A stretch of DNA of 64,000 bases from UBA8437 sp964646205. Lineage in GTDB: Bacteria > Planctomycetota > Planctomycetia > Planctomycetales > Planctomycetaceae. This document shows positions 26,877 through 36,472 of this stretch, one piece after another; the stretch's first letter is position 1; each line of letters opens with the position of its first letter. The stretch covers positions 1 through 64,000 of the forward strand of contig CAZYAZ010000013.1 of assembly GCA_964646205.1 (NCBI GenBank). Direction: 5' to 3'. Position numbers and translations under genes: made by a program. Below the pieces are notes generated by a model. That model was not told the DNA's origin and ran no database searches. It worked only from the letters and a program-made list of their open reading frames with translations.

Positions 26877-26916
26877 GGTGAGAGGTCCTGGGTAGGTGGA
26901 TGGGTTGAAAGCGGCT

Positions 26917-27903
<987 letters not shown>

Positions 27904-27932
27904 GATGACTCCTGTTTCGTCGGTGAGCGGGT

Positions 27933-27951
27933 CCCGGCTAAGATGGCCGGG
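27933..27951 (-). other. Hairpin in gmd leader
   Basis: CCCGGC (27933-27938) pairs with GCCGGG (27946-27951), loop 7, 30 bases upstream of the gmd start. It lies in the 207-base divergent gap 27904-28110 shared with the GT-C gene; I cannot assign promoters there. Confidence 0.35.
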
Positions 27952-28099
27952 TGGAATGTGTCGCCGTGGTGGCGGCCGCATGAGTCCAGTTGGATGCGAA
28001 AAACGAGTATGAATGGCGGTCATCGAGAGCGTCAAGCGATGCTCTGAAGGTGCCCGGGTCCACCATCGGGGTCTCCGTAGTTCTTTCCCGAAATTGCTG

Positions 28100-28111
28100 A
28101 TGAGCCGCTGA
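28100..28111 (+). other. Three-codon upstream ORF overlapping the GT-C start
   Basis: GCTGATGAGC occurs twice in tandem, 11 bases apart. The first copy gives ATG AGC CGC TGA (M-S-R-stop), and its TGA shares its last base with the ATG of the real gene (28111) as TGATG. It may be a chance duplication of the start or a small reinitiation element. Confidence 0.4.
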
Positions 28112-30042
28112 TGAGCGATTTGAAAACGCCGGTCACTTCGGCAGAGGCCAGTCGGAGCGAGGGGTTCAGGCCCTGGTTGAGCTGGTCGATCGCTTGGGCG
28201 ATGGCCCTGGTGTTCGTGCTGGTGATCGAATGGATGGGCTGGCGGTCGGCACCAGGTGGCGTGATCGAAGCGGCGTTGGTCGGAATCAACATCGACACCG
28301 CTCCCTGTCTCTGGTGTTTGCTGTTGGGTGTTCTGCTGGCTGGTTGGCGACCGGGACGCTTGCCGGGGGCGGGGGCCTGGGGCCATCGGCTGGCCAACTG
28401 GTGGATGACACCGGCGGGCCGGGGTGGCGTGGGCGTGGGAGTGTCGGTGATTCTTGTCGCGGTTGTTTCGCTGGGGAGCAGCTTGCACGTCGCCTCGAGG
28501 CCGGTTGCGGGGCCCGGGACCCCCGAACTGGGCAGTCTTCCGCCTGGGTATCACGACGAGTACAGCTACCTGTTCCAGGCGCGTACTTTTGTCTCCGGCG
28601 AATGGACCAATCCGGGCCATCCCGAAGCGCCACGCCTTTTCGACCAGATGCACGTGCTCAACGAGAACGGGGTGTTTGCGAGCCGGTACTTTCCTGGTGT
28701 GGGTGCGTGGATGGCGCCGTTTGTGGCGTGGGGGAAGCCGGTGTGGGGGCACTACCTGGCGGGTGTGCTGACGGCAATCGCGGTCCTGGGAATTGGTCGA
28801 GAATTGGCCGGCAACGGAGTCGGGTTGCTGGCCGGATTGCTGACGGCTCTGGCACCGGGGATGGCCTTGTTCAGCAACCTGTTGTTGTCTCATCATCCGA
28901 CATTGGCCGGGTCGACGATCTTCGTGTACTGGTTCCTGAGAATGCAGCGGACCGGCATTCCCGGGTGCGGGTTGTTGGCGGGGATGGGTTTGTCACTGGC
29001 GATGTTGTGTCGCCCGTTGACAGCCGCAGCCGTGGGTTTGCCGTTTGGTTGCTGGCTGGCGTGGTGGTGGATCAGGGGGGATGGTCAGGAGGCTCTTCGC
29101 TGGCGACATCTCCGTGTCGGGTTCGTCGCGTTGCCACTCGTGGCAGGCCTGGCGGTGATGGGTTGGTACAACCACCAGTTGACCGGTGACTGGAGGACCA
29201 CTCCGTACCAGGTCTTCACAGACAAATACACGCCTCGTCACGTGTACGGATTCGACAACGTGGAACGGGGCGAGCAGCGGATTGCCGGGATGGATCGTGT
29301 TCAACGGCAGAGGGTCCTGCAGCACTATGACCAGTGGGCCGAGAACCTGGATGCGGAGTTGGCGGTCCGGAACGTGGTCAGCCGGGTGGTCGAGTCAGGC
29401 AAGTGGACTGTCGGCCTGGTCACGTTGCTGATGACCTCGGTGGTGGTATTGGCCGGATTCCTGCTGGGGACAGTTCCCCTGCCGGGACGCCGCTGGCTGC
29501 CGGTTGTGCTGGCGATCCTCTGTGTGCACCTGGTCCATGTGCCGTACTGGTATGCGGGAATCATGGACTGGCACTATGTCTTCGAAACCTCGCCCCTGTG
29601 GTGCCTGTTGGTGTCGGGTGTGACGGTTCGGCTGTGGCAGGAAGCCGGGCGGGTTGGTCGACCGGGCGTCGCATTGGCCTGGGTTGGGCTTCTGCTGGTT
29701 ACGCCGGTGACGTCCTACCTGGATTTCGAACCGGTCTGGGCTCCGTCCCGGGTCGATGCAGCAGTCAACAACGTTGGCTTTGCCCGGGCTCGCCATGCCG
29801 AATTCCGCAAGCGGGTGTCCCGGCGAACCGGCAGTGACCCGGCCCTGGTTCTGGTCAAACCCGATTCGACCGATCGGCATATCGACTTCGTTGTCAATGA
29901 ACCGATGCTCGACACGCATTTGCTGGTGGGACGGTACATTCCCAAGGTGGTGCCGATGTCCCGGGTTTTGAAATTGTTTCCCAATCGACGGGTGTTTGTC
30001 TTCGATGCCGGTGGGGGGAGCATGAGGGAGATAAGGCGGTGA
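28111..30042 (+). CDS. GT-C-like polytopic membrane glycosyltransferase, putative
   Basis: 643 residues with about 10-12 membrane helices. The first large loop has GYHDEYSYLFQARTF, in the place where GT39/GT83-type (PMT, ArnT) enzymes hold an acidic motif that binds the lipid-linked sugar and metal. Further features are SRYFPGVGAW, LSHHPTLAGSTIFVYWFLRM and a soluble C-terminal tail (about 555-643). I infer a transferase using a polyprenyl-phosphate sugar; the acceptor is unknown. It is divergent from gmd, and its stop overlaps folP by GTGA. Confidence 0.68.
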   Translation: MSDLKTPVTSAEASRSEGFRPWLSWSIAWAMALVFVLVIEWMGWRSAPGGVIEAALVGINIDTAPCLWCLLLGVLLAGWRPGRLPGAGAWGHRLANWWMTPAGRGGVGVGVSVILVAVVSLGSSLHVASRPVAGPGTPELGSLPPGYHDEYSYLFQARTFVSGEWTNPGHPEAPRLFDQMHVLNENGVFASRYFPGVGAWMAPFVAWGKPVWGHYLAGVLTAIAVLGIGRELAGNGVGLLAGLLTALAPGMALFSNLLLSHHPTLAGSTIFVYWFLRMQRTGIPGCGLLAGMGLSLAMLCRPLTAAAVGLPFGCWLAWWWIRGDGQEALRWRHLRVGFVALPLVAGLAVMGWYNHQLTGDWRTTPYQVFTDKYTPRHVYGFDNVERGEQRIAGMDRVQRQRVLQHYDQWAENLDAELAVRNVVSRVVESGKWTVGLVTLLMTSVVVLAGFLLGTVPLPGRRWLPVVLAILCVHLVHVPYWYAGIMDWHYVFETSPLWCLLVSGVTVRLWQEAGRVGRPGVALAWVGLLLVTPVTSYLDFEPVWAPSRVDAAVNNVGFARARHAEFRKRVSRRTGSDPALVLVKPDSTDRHIDFVVNEPMLDTHLLVGRYIPKVVPMSRVLKLFPNRRVFVFDAGGGSMREIRR

Positions 30043-30905
30043 GTGGGGTGGCTGGTGTGACTGGTGGTCGAAATTGGCTGGTGGGAGAAACCACTCATGT
30101 CCTGGGTGGGACGCCGTGGTTGATGGGGATTCTGAACGTCACTCCCGACAGCTTCTCCGATGGTGGCCAGCACGAAACGGTCGAGCTGGCCGTTGAGCGA
30201 GCTGCCGACATGGTGTCAGCGGGGGCGTCAATAATTGATATCGGCGGAGAATCCACGCGACCGGGAGCCGCCCCGGTCGAGATCGACGAGGAATTGCGGA
30301 GGGTGGTGGCGGTGGTCGAGGCGGTGTGCCAGCGGGTGGATGTCCCGGTCTCGATCGACACGATGAAGGCCGACGTGGCCCGGGCGGCGGTCGAGGCGGG
30401 AGCGAGCGTGGTCAATGATGTCTCGGGACTGGAAGCCGACCCGGGCATGGTCGAAACGTGTGTCGATCTCGACGTGGCGGTCGTCTGCATGCACATGCGA
30501 GGCACCCCGCAGACGATGCAGGACGATCCCGTTTACGCGGATGTGGTCGAGGAGGTGGCGAGTTACCTGGAGGGCCGTCTGGACCACCTGGTGGCGTCGG
30601 GGTTGGCGGCTGAACGCGTGATACTGGATCCGGGAATTGGTTTCGGTAAGTCCGCCGCGCACAACCTGGATCTGCTTTCGTCGATTGCCCGTTTGCATCA
30701 GATTGGTCGACCGGTGCTGGTTGGCCATTCGCGGAAACGGTTTCTCTCGAAACTGCTTGGCCGACCGGTCGATGAACGGACGGCGGGAACGGTTGGGGTG
30801 TCGGTGGCACTGGCCGGACAGGGGGTCGAGATCATTCGGGTCCACGACGTCGCAGCGGTGCACGACGCATTGGTGGCCTGGCGAACGGTCAACGAGCGAA
30901 CGTGA
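30039..30905 (+). CDS. folP: Dihydropteroate synthase
   Basis: Condenses 6-hydroxymethyl-dihydropterin pyrophosphate with p-aminobenzoate; sulfonamide target. 288 residues. LMGILNVTPDSFSDGG, DIGGESTRPGA, SIDTMKADVARAA, NDVSGLE, DPGIGFGKSAAHN and GHSRKRFL cover the substrate-binding loops. The start is GTG 30039, overlapping the TGA of the membrane-protein gene, with an N-terminal extension of about 24 residues before the TIM barrel. Convergent with gpsA, nine bases apart. Confidence 0.96.
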   Translation: MSGVAGVTGGRNWLVGETTHVLGGTPWLMGILNVTPDSFSDGGQHETVELAVERAADMVSAGASIIDIGGESTRPGAAPVEIDEELRRVVAVVEAVCQRVDVPVSIDTMKADVARAAVEAGASVVNDVSGLEADPGMVETCVDLDVAVVCMHMRGTPQTMQDDPVYADVVEEVASYLEGRLDHLVASGLAAERVILDPGIGFGKSAAHNLDLLSSIARLHQIGRPVLVGHSRKRFLSKLLGRPVDERTAGTVGVSVALAGQGVEIIRVHDVAAVHDALVAWRTVNERT

Positions 30906-30914
30906 CCGCAGCGG

Positions 30915-31910
30915 CTACTCGTTTCGGGGCGGTCGCATCATCAGCGAGTCGGTCGCCTCGGCCGCCCGCTTGTCTTCGAAGAGTACGCGAAACACCTCGG
31001 CAGTGATCGGCATCTCGATCCCTTGTTGCTCGGCGAGTTCGTGTACGCTGCGAGTGGTCCAGACCCCCTCGGCCACAGCATCCATGCTTTCGAGGATCTG
31101 TTGGAGAGTTTCTCCTTTGCCGAGCCGTTCACCGACCTTGCGGTTTCGGCTGTAGGGGCTGGCACAGGTGGTGATCAGGTCGCCCATGCCCGCCAACCCG
31201 GCAAAGGTCTTGGCTTCGGCGCCCAGCGACATGCCAAAACGTGTCATCTCGACCAGCCCTCGTGTCATCAGGGCGCTCTTGGCGTTGTCACCGTAACCCA
31301 GTCCATCACAAATGCCCGCGGCGATGGCGATGACATTCTTGAGTGCCGCCGCCAGTTCGACACCGATGATGTCGACGTTGGTGTAGACACGAAAACGATC
31401 GGTGCTGAAAATTTGTTGCACACTGCGGGCCAAGGGCAGGTCACCGCTGGCGGCGACGACGGTCGCCGGCAGTCGTCGAGTGATCTCCTCGGCGTGACTG
31501 GGACCGCTCAGCGAGACGACGGCACGGCTTCCCAGGACCTGGCCAATGATCTCGCTGGGACGCAGAAACGTCCCGTTTTCAATTCCCTTGATCACGCTGA
31601 CCACCGGTCGGTCGTCGTTCAATGCGGGAGAAATGGTCTGGAGGCAATCGCGAAGGAAGGCGGTAGGAACGGCCATCACCAGCAGGTCGCTGTCGGTAAC
31701 GGCCGCGGTGATGTCGGATGTGACAGTGATTGATTCGGGAATCGCAATTCCCGGCAGCAACCTCTGGTTCTCCCGCGAAGCCGTCATGTTCGCCGCGTGT
31801 TCGGCATTTCGTGCCCAGAGAGTCACCTGTTGCTCGGGGTTCTCGGCGAGGACTATGGCGCAGGCCGTCCCCATCGCTCCACCACCGATAACCGTGATTC
31901 GGTTCGACAT
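30915..31910 (-). CDS. gpsA: Glycerol-3-phosphate dehydrogenase [NAD(P)+]
   Basis: Reduces dihydroxyacetone phosphate to sn-glycerol-3-phosphate for phospholipid synthesis. 331 residues. IGGGAMGTACAIVLAE binds the cofactor, SVIKGIENGTF and LSGPSHAEEI follow, and the catalytic lysine is in ALKNVIAIAAG with NAKSALMTRGL behind it. The product feeds PlsY, encoded at 42873; glpK (45633) supplies the same metabolite from glycerol. Confidence 0.96.
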   Translation of the reverse strand: MSNRITVIGGGAMGTACAIVLAENPEQQVTLWARNAEHAANMTASRENQRLLPGIAIPESITVTSDITAAVTDSDLLVMAVPTAFLRDCLQTISPALNDDRPVVSVIKGIENGTFLRPSEIIGQVLGSRAVVSLSGPSHAEEITRRLPATVVAASGDLPLARSVQQIFSTDRFRVYTNVDIIGVELAAALKNVIAIAAGICDGLGYGDNAKSALMTRGLVEMTRFGMSLGAEAKTFAGLAGMGDLITTCASPYSRNRKVGERLGKGETLQQILESMDAVAEGVWTTRSVHELAEQQGIEMPITAEVFRVLFEDKRAAEATDSLMMRPPRNE

Positions 31911-31942
31911 GGCCCGTTGTCCAGGGTGACACAGTCGTGGCC

Positions 31943-31961
31943 GGTCGCTCCGGCAGCGACC
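31943..31961 (-). other. Hairpin upstream of gpsA
   Basis: GGTCGCT (31943-31949) and AGCGACC (31955-31961) form a perfect 7-bp stem with a 5-base loop, 33 bases before the gpsA start, in the 234-base divergent gap 31911-32144. No T-run follows. It could be leader structure or a protein site. Confidence 0.4.
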
Positions 31962-32144
31962 CGTTGGCAGGGCATTCTAGACCAACCGAGAGTTCAACTG
32001 AAGCGACGATCTGTTCGGGGTGCCCCGAGAGAATGCGGGGATTGGGTGGATTCTGGTGTTGACGCAGATGACGACATAAAGACAATCCGCACTCGCTCCA
32101 CTCATCTCTCTCCAATTCACACCCCGCGTTACGCAGGTGCGACT

Positions 32145-32630
32145 GTGACTGCGCCCATCAAAGCGATTGTTTCATTTTTCCTGGTTCTTTCTTCGGCCGT
32201 GTTGTCGGCTGAACCGGTCCTGCTTGTGGACACCGTGGTTCGCGGGCAGGCGCCTGCAGCCAACATGGTTCCGGGTACTCCAATGGCTGTGCCGGGCGGA
32301 GTTGCACCGGCATATGCTCCGGTTGCGGCCGGCACTCCTGTCTACAACCCGGCTTATGACCCTGCTCCCATGGCAGGGTATCCGGCCACCGCGCCTCCGA
32401 CGACGTGGATGGCGATGCCGGCAATGCAAACGGGCAATCCCATGGGGATTGCACCAGCTCCAGGACTCCAGCCGGCTCCCTGGGCAACGCAACCGACGCC
32501 TGGCCAGGTACCCGGTGGCATGACATTTGGCGCGCACTCCAGCCTGCAGCCATACCGCTTGAATGCCTGGACGGGCCGGGTCGAGGGCAGTTTTCTGCCA
32601 CGGGAATCGACCGAGGGGCAACTGGGCCAA
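32145..32630 (+). CDS. Exported Pro/Met/Ala-rich protein, N-terminal part (cut by gap)
   Basis: 162 codons before the scaffold gap. The start is GTG 32145 with AGGTG upstream. A signal peptide is clear (APIKAIVSFFLVLSSAVLSA). After it comes a low-complexity P/A/M/G-rich stretch (for example NMVPGTPMAVPGG, PAYDPAPMAGYPAT) to about residue 130, then RLNAWTGRVEGSFLPRES. I do not recognise the family. The part after the gap ends like an outer-membrane barrel and may be the same gene, in which case this is a periplasmic low-complexity segment before the barrel. Confidence 0.66.
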
Positions 32631-32730
32631 NNNNNNNNNNNNNNNNNNNNNNNNNNNNNNNNNNNNNNNNNNNNNNNNNNNNNNNNNNNNNNNNNNNNNN
32701 NNNNNNNNNNNNNNNNNNNNNNNNNNNNNN
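32631..32730. other. Assembly gap (100 N)
   Basis: Exactly 100 N, the usual placeholder for unknown length. The reading frames on the two sides (32145 frame and 32908 frame) differ, which says nothing about the real gene because the gap length is arbitrary. Confidence 0.98.
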
Positions 32731-32910
32731 CGGGACCAGGTGGAATTCGAAGGCTACAGGTTGATGATGGGATTCCGATCCGAGACGCTCCAGTATTCGA
32801 GTTTCATCGAGGCTGGCTGGGTCTTTTCTCGTTCCACCCGTTTTGCCGGACCGACACCCGGGTTTGATATTGGCGACGGTTTTATTGCTCGAGCCGGGGT
32901 CAGCTTCTAG
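32731..32910 (+). CDS. Outer-membrane beta-barrel C-terminus (5' lost in gap)
   Basis: 59 codons to TAG at 32910. Alternating pattern in VEFEGYRLMMGFRSETL and FIEAGWVFSRSTRF, and the end DGFIARAGVSF with a terminal Phe, are typical of the last strands of an outer-membrane barrel recognised by BamA. Probably the end of the gene that begins at 32145, but the gap prevents proof. Confidence 0.6.
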   Translation, partial: RDQVEFEGYRLMMGFRSETLQYSSFIEAGWVFSRSTRFAGPTPGFDIGDGFIARAGVSF

Positions 32911-32960
32911 AGCTGGCTGTGCGAAGTGTCGAGCGAGAACACCAGGCGTGGGAGTCTTGC

Positions 32961-33698
32961 GTGAGTGCGGCGGTTGCGATCGTGCTGGCTGCTGGCGAGG
33001 GCCGGCGGATGAAGTCGGATCTTCCCAAGGTGTTGCACGTTGCGGCCGAACGTCCTCTCGTCGAGTGGGTTCTGAAAGCCGCTCGGGATGCAGGAATCGC
33101 TCGGCTGGTGGTGGTCGTGGGGCACAAGGCTGAAGAGGTTCGCACGGCTCTGGGGCACCATGACGACGTGTCTTTTGCCCTGCAGTCGGAACAACTGGGT
33201 ACCGGTCATGCGGTCTCGATGTGTCGTGATGTGTTGTCCGACCATGCCGGGCCAGTGGTGGTTCTCAATGGTGATATGCCCCTGATCCGGAGTGATTCGA
33301 TTCGTTCATTGCTGGACGCTCAGTGCGAGGGATCTGCTGCTTGTGTGGTCGGAACAGCACGAACCGAATCGAATGCCGGGCTGGGCCGAATCGTACGAGA
33401 CAAGGACGGTGAGTTTCTCCGGATCGTCGAGGAGGTGGACGCGACACCCGAGGAGGCGGTGATCCAGGAAATCAACACCGGTCTGTACGCCTTTGATGGC
33501 TCCCTGTTGTGGGAGGCTTTGTCACGCGTCGAACCGAACAATCAACAGGGGCAGTACTACCTCACCGATTGTGCGGAGATCCTGATGGCCGAGGGGCATC
33601 GCGTTGTGGCTTCGTGTTCACTTGCGATCGACGAGGCGTTGGGGGTCAACACGCCGGATCAATTGACGGAAGTGGGCGAGGTTCTCTCGCGCGCTTGA
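32961..33698 (+). CDS. GlmU-like N-acetylglucosamine-1-phosphate uridyltransferase (single domain)
   Basis: Nucleotidyltransferase making UDP-GlcNAc from GlcNAc-1-P and UTP. 245 residues from GTG 32961, with GGAG six bases upstream. AIVLAAGEGRRMKSDLPKVLH is the uridyltransferase signature (split as LAAGEGRRMKS and LPKVLH), LQSEQLGTGHAV and VLNGDMPLIRSDS hold the UTP-binding and metal residues, and EINTGLYAFDG and the end LGVNTPDQL match GlmU. The left-handed beta-helix acetyltransferase half of bifunctional GlmU is absent, so GlcN-1-P acetylation must be done by another protein. Confidence 0.9.
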   Translation: MSAAVAIVLAAGEGRRMKSDLPKVLHVAAERPLVEWVLKAARDAGIARLVVVVGHKAEEVRTALGHHDDVSFALQSEQLGTGHAVSMCRDVLSDHAGPVVVLNGDMPLIRSDSIRSLLDAQCEGSAACVVGTARTESNAGLGRIVRDKDGEFLRIVEEVDATPEEAVIQEINTGLYAFDGSLLWEALSRVEPNNQQGQYYLTDCAEILMAEGHRVVASCSLAIDEALGVNTPDQLTEVGEVLSRA

Positions 33699-33723
33699 CA
33701 ATTGCGCCCGGGTTGGGCAGAAC
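33695..33723 (+). promoter_or_regulatory. Possible sigma-70 promoter before prs
   Basis: A perfect -35 TTGACA (33695-33700) overlaps the stop of the GlmU-like gene; 17 bases later is CAGAAC, a poor -10. The spacing suits a promoter for prs 65 bases downstream, but the weak -10 keeps this tentative. Confidence 0.3.
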
Positions 33724-33788
33724 GGGAACGCCTTGGGTGTCCCGGTCTGCGTTGAGTGAGGGACGCGGCACGTTTGCGAAAGGGTGGT

Positions 33789-34736
33789 ATGTACGATCAT
33801 CTGACGTTGATCAGCGGTCGTGGCCATCCCGAGTTGGCGTTGGAGATTTCCGACCACCTGGGACTCCCGCTCGGAGCCGTCCAGGTTGCAGATTTTCCCG
33901 ACGGGGAGATCAGTGTCCAGTTGGACCACAACATCCGCGGTTGTGACGTGTTTCTGGTGCAGCCGACCGGGCCTCCGACCAACGACAACGTGATGGAGTT
34001 GTTGATCCTGATCGATGCGTGTCGTCGTGCCAGCGCCGCGCGGATCACGGCGGTGATCCCTTACTTTGGTTACGCACGTCAGGACCGCAAGGATGCTGGT
34101 CGCGTGCCGATTTCCGCCAAGCTGGTGGCCAACTTGATCGTTCAGGCTGGAGCGGACCGGGTGTTGACGATGGATCTGCACGCAGCACAGATCCAGGGTT
34201 TTTTTGACGTCCCGGTGGACCACCTGTATGCCGCTCCGATCCTGGATGAATATTTCGAGTCGCTGGGCTTGCCCGCCGAGGAGATCGTTGTATTGAGCCC
34301 GGACGAGGGGAGCATCAAGCGAAGCCTTTCTCATGTCCGCCGTCTGGGCGGGGCGCTGGCTATTGTCGACAAGCGACGGAGCAGTGCGACGGAGACCGAG
34401 CAGGCCAACCTGATCGGTGGCCCAATTGACGGCCGTACCGTGTTGATCTTTGACGACATGATCAGCACGGGAGGGTCGATCGTGGGGGCTGTTGAGGTGG
34501 CCCGGGAACACGGTGCACGTGAGATCTACGTGAGTGCCACTCACGCGGTGCTGTGTGGTCCGGCCCCCACCCGACTCCGCGAAGCGGGCATCAAGCAGTG
34601 CGTGTTCACCAACAGCTTGCCGCTGACTGGCGAGAAGCAGTTGCCCGACATGACGGTGGTGTCAGTGGCTCCATTGCTGGGCGAAGCGATTCGGCGGATT
34701 CACCGCAACGAATCGGTCAGTGGACTGTTTGGCTAG
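33789..34736 (+). CDS. prs: Ribose-phosphate pyrophosphokinase
   Basis: Makes PRPP from ribose-5-phosphate and ATP for nucleotides, His and Trp. 315 residues from ATG 33789 with AAAGGGTGG upstream. FPDGEISVQL, DRKDAGRVPISAKLVAN (flexible loop with RQD before it), DLHAAQIQGFFD and the PRPP loop VLIFDDMISTGGS are all present. Length is standard. GlmU followed by Prs is a common bacterial order. Its TAG shares CTAG with the stop of the convergent GH3 gene. Confidence 0.97.
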   Translation: MYDHLTLISGRGHPELALEISDHLGLPLGAVQVADFPDGEISVQLDHNIRGCDVFLVQPTGPPTNDNVMELLILIDACRRASAARITAVIPYFGYARQDRKDAGRVPISAKLVANLIVQAGADRVLTMDLHAAQIQGFFDVPVDHLYAAPILDEYFESLGLPAEEIVVLSPDEGSIKRSLSHVRRLGGALAIVDKRRSSATETEQANLIGGPIDGRTVLIFDDMISTGGSIVGAVEVAREHGAREIYVSATHAVLCGPAPTRLREAGIKQCVFTNSLPLTGEKQLPDMTVVSVAPLLGEAIRRIHRNESVSGLFG

Positions 34737-36424
34737 TTACCGACGTAATCGCGGAAGAACGCCCGGCTCGATTCCAGGTCGGGGATCAGGCAGGGGTGCT
34801 TGTATTGTTCGAGAGTGCCGCCTTGGTCCTTGCGTCGATTCGTGGTGAACCGTGACCAGGTGCCGGCGACGATTCGCGTCAGTTCCAGCGGTGCCAGGCG
34901 TCCCGATTGACGTTTGTCCCGGTATTCGATGTTGGTTTCCTGAAGATGCTGGTCGATTTTCGCGGCCAGGCGGTTCCAGGAATCGGTGTGGCGAGAATCG
35001 GACTCTTCGATCACCAGTCGGTATCCCGGTGGTTCTCCCCAGACCGGCATCGCGGTGTACTGGTCCAGTTCGAGGTTGAGTTCGTCAGTGCAGAACCGGA
35101 CCGATTCGACGATCTGTGATTCGGAGAGTTTCTCGCCGGTGATGTTGGAGATGTGGGCACCCTTGTGCAGGAAGCGTAAGAGAGGAGTGGTGCCATAGTG
35201 TCCGGTGCAGCGGACCACGTCGCAGATGTCGTATCGGTAGAAGCCCGATCCGGTGGTCAGCAGGATGTAGTAATCGTTGCCGGCTTCCAGTTGATGGGCT
35301 TCAAGGATTGTGGGGTTGTTGGTGCCGTACTCGTCGGCTGGAATGAATTCGTAGTAATTGGACATCACATCAAGCACGCCGTCACAGGAGTTGTCTTGCA
35401 GTGGGATCGTCATCCGTCCTTCGCTGGCGTGCAGGCCGTGATCCCTGGCGGGCACATTTCCAAAGCAATCATGGACGGCGTCCATGTAGGCGGCACAACT
35501 GCCGCCGGTCCACACAGCCAGAAAACGCATCGCGTTCCAGTAGTCCCTGGGATACAGATGACCAGTTTGTTCAACAATCCGGTCCAGTTCCGCAGCGCGT
35601 TGCCGCTGTGGTTGCAGGTTCTGGGTCAGGCTGGAACGGATGTCATCAGCGATGTCGAAATCGGCACTGATGGTGCCATCGGCGATGTCGCGAATCAGTG
35701 ATTCGCAGTGGTTGTTGGCAAACTGGGCCACTCGCAGCAGTGTGCTGGGATTGGCGGTGGTGACCATGCCGACCCGTGCGTCGGCGATTGCCGATCTCAT
35801 CGAGGCATAGTACTTCGCTTCGGGGTCCTCGATCCGCGCGACATCGAAGGGAATGGTGTACATGTTGCGGACGACAAATTTCGACTGCATGCGAATTGCC
35901 AGCCCGCTGATGTTGCCACAGGGAATCCCGCCGCTGGTGTGGAATTGCTCGAGTTGGCTGACGAACTGAACAATGTTGCCGCCTGTTGCGGCACGATGGT
36001 CGTCGTAGGCGAAGATTGCCCAGATTTTCCAGCCGCGGCGATAGTCGTCCAGGAAGCGGCGACTGACGGGGATGAACTTGGCATCAGCGGTTGTGCCGCT
36101 GCTGAGTGTGAACATCAGCAGTGGGTTCTCGGGGCCGAGCATTGCCGCCTGGTGGCCGGTCTTGAGTTGTTCGATCCAGGGCTGATAGAGGTCGTAGTCG
36201 GTCACCCCGATGGAGTGACGGAACGCATCAGAATCGCTCACACGGTCCAGGCCATGCTCTTGGCAGAACTCGCTACTGCCGTTGAGCCTGAGCAGTTCGC
36301 GCAACACGGCATGCTGCGTGCCGCGGCAATCGGTAGTGGCGGCCAGAAATCGCCGCCCGGAACGCCTCATCCGCTTTCGCGGCAGTGCGCCCGCCAACGA
36401 TTGCAAAGTGGAGCGGATGTCCAT
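34733..36424 (-). CDS. GH3 family (acyl-adenylate-forming) protein
   Basis: 563 residues similar to the GH3 auxin-responsive family of the ANL superfamily, known in plants as acyl-acid amido synthetases that adenylate jasmonate or auxin and join them to amino acids. The ATP-binding motif is FTLSSGTTADAKFIPV (about 105-120); later GLHASEGRM, YYEFIPADE, YYILLTTGSGFYRYDICDV and NITGEKLSE match GH3 conserved blocks. Bacterial members exist but are poorly studied. The start is ATG 36424; small basic protein gene lies 48 bases upstream. Substrates cannot be inferred. Confidence 0.88.
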   Translation of the reverse strand: MDIRSTLQSLAGALPRKRMRRSGRRFLAATTDCRGTQHAVLRELLRLNGSSEFCQEHGLDRVSDSDAFRHSIGVTDYDLYQPWIEQLKTGHQAAMLGPENPLLMFTLSSGTTADAKFIPVSRRFLDDYRRGWKIWAIFAYDDHRAATGGNIVQFVSQLEQFHTSGGIPCGNISGLAIRMQSKFVVRNMYTIPFDVARIEDPEAKYYASMRSAIADARVGMVTTANPSTLLRVAQFANNHCESLIRDIADGTISADFDIADDIRSSLTQNLQPQRQRAAELDRIVEQTGHLYPRDYWNAMRFLAVWTGGSCAAYMDAVHDCFGNVPARDHGLHASEGRMTIPLQDNSCDGVLDVMSNYYEFIPADEYGTNNPTILEAHQLEAGNDYYILLTTGSGFYRYDICDVVRCTGHYGTTPLLRFLHKGAHISNITGEKLSESQIVESVRFCTDELNLELDQYTAMPVWGEPPGYRLVIEESDSRHTDSWNRLAAKIDQHLQETNIEYRDKRQSGRLAPLELTRIVAGTWSRFTTNRRKDQGGTLEQYKHPCLIPDLESSRAFFRDYVGN

Positions 36425-36472
36425 GGTCGCAGGGAATTAAGAACGATGGTCGAACCAGAAACCGGATCCGGT

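Noticed and set aside
27904..28896. N-terminal extension of gmd to 28896
   Set aside because: It runs antisense through the GT-C gene, is rich in His, Pro, Arg and Gln, and GMD begins naturally at GTG 27903 with a good ribosome binding site.
31797..32144. Upstream start of the exported protein at 31797
   Set aside because: That frame overlaps gpsA in antisense, whereas GTG 32145 gives a clean signal peptide with a ribosome binding site.
36461..36472. 12-base palindrome ACCGGATCCGGT as a terminator
   Set aside because: A hairpin would have only a 4-bp stem with a 4-base loop and there is no T-run, so I mention it only with the small basic protein gene.
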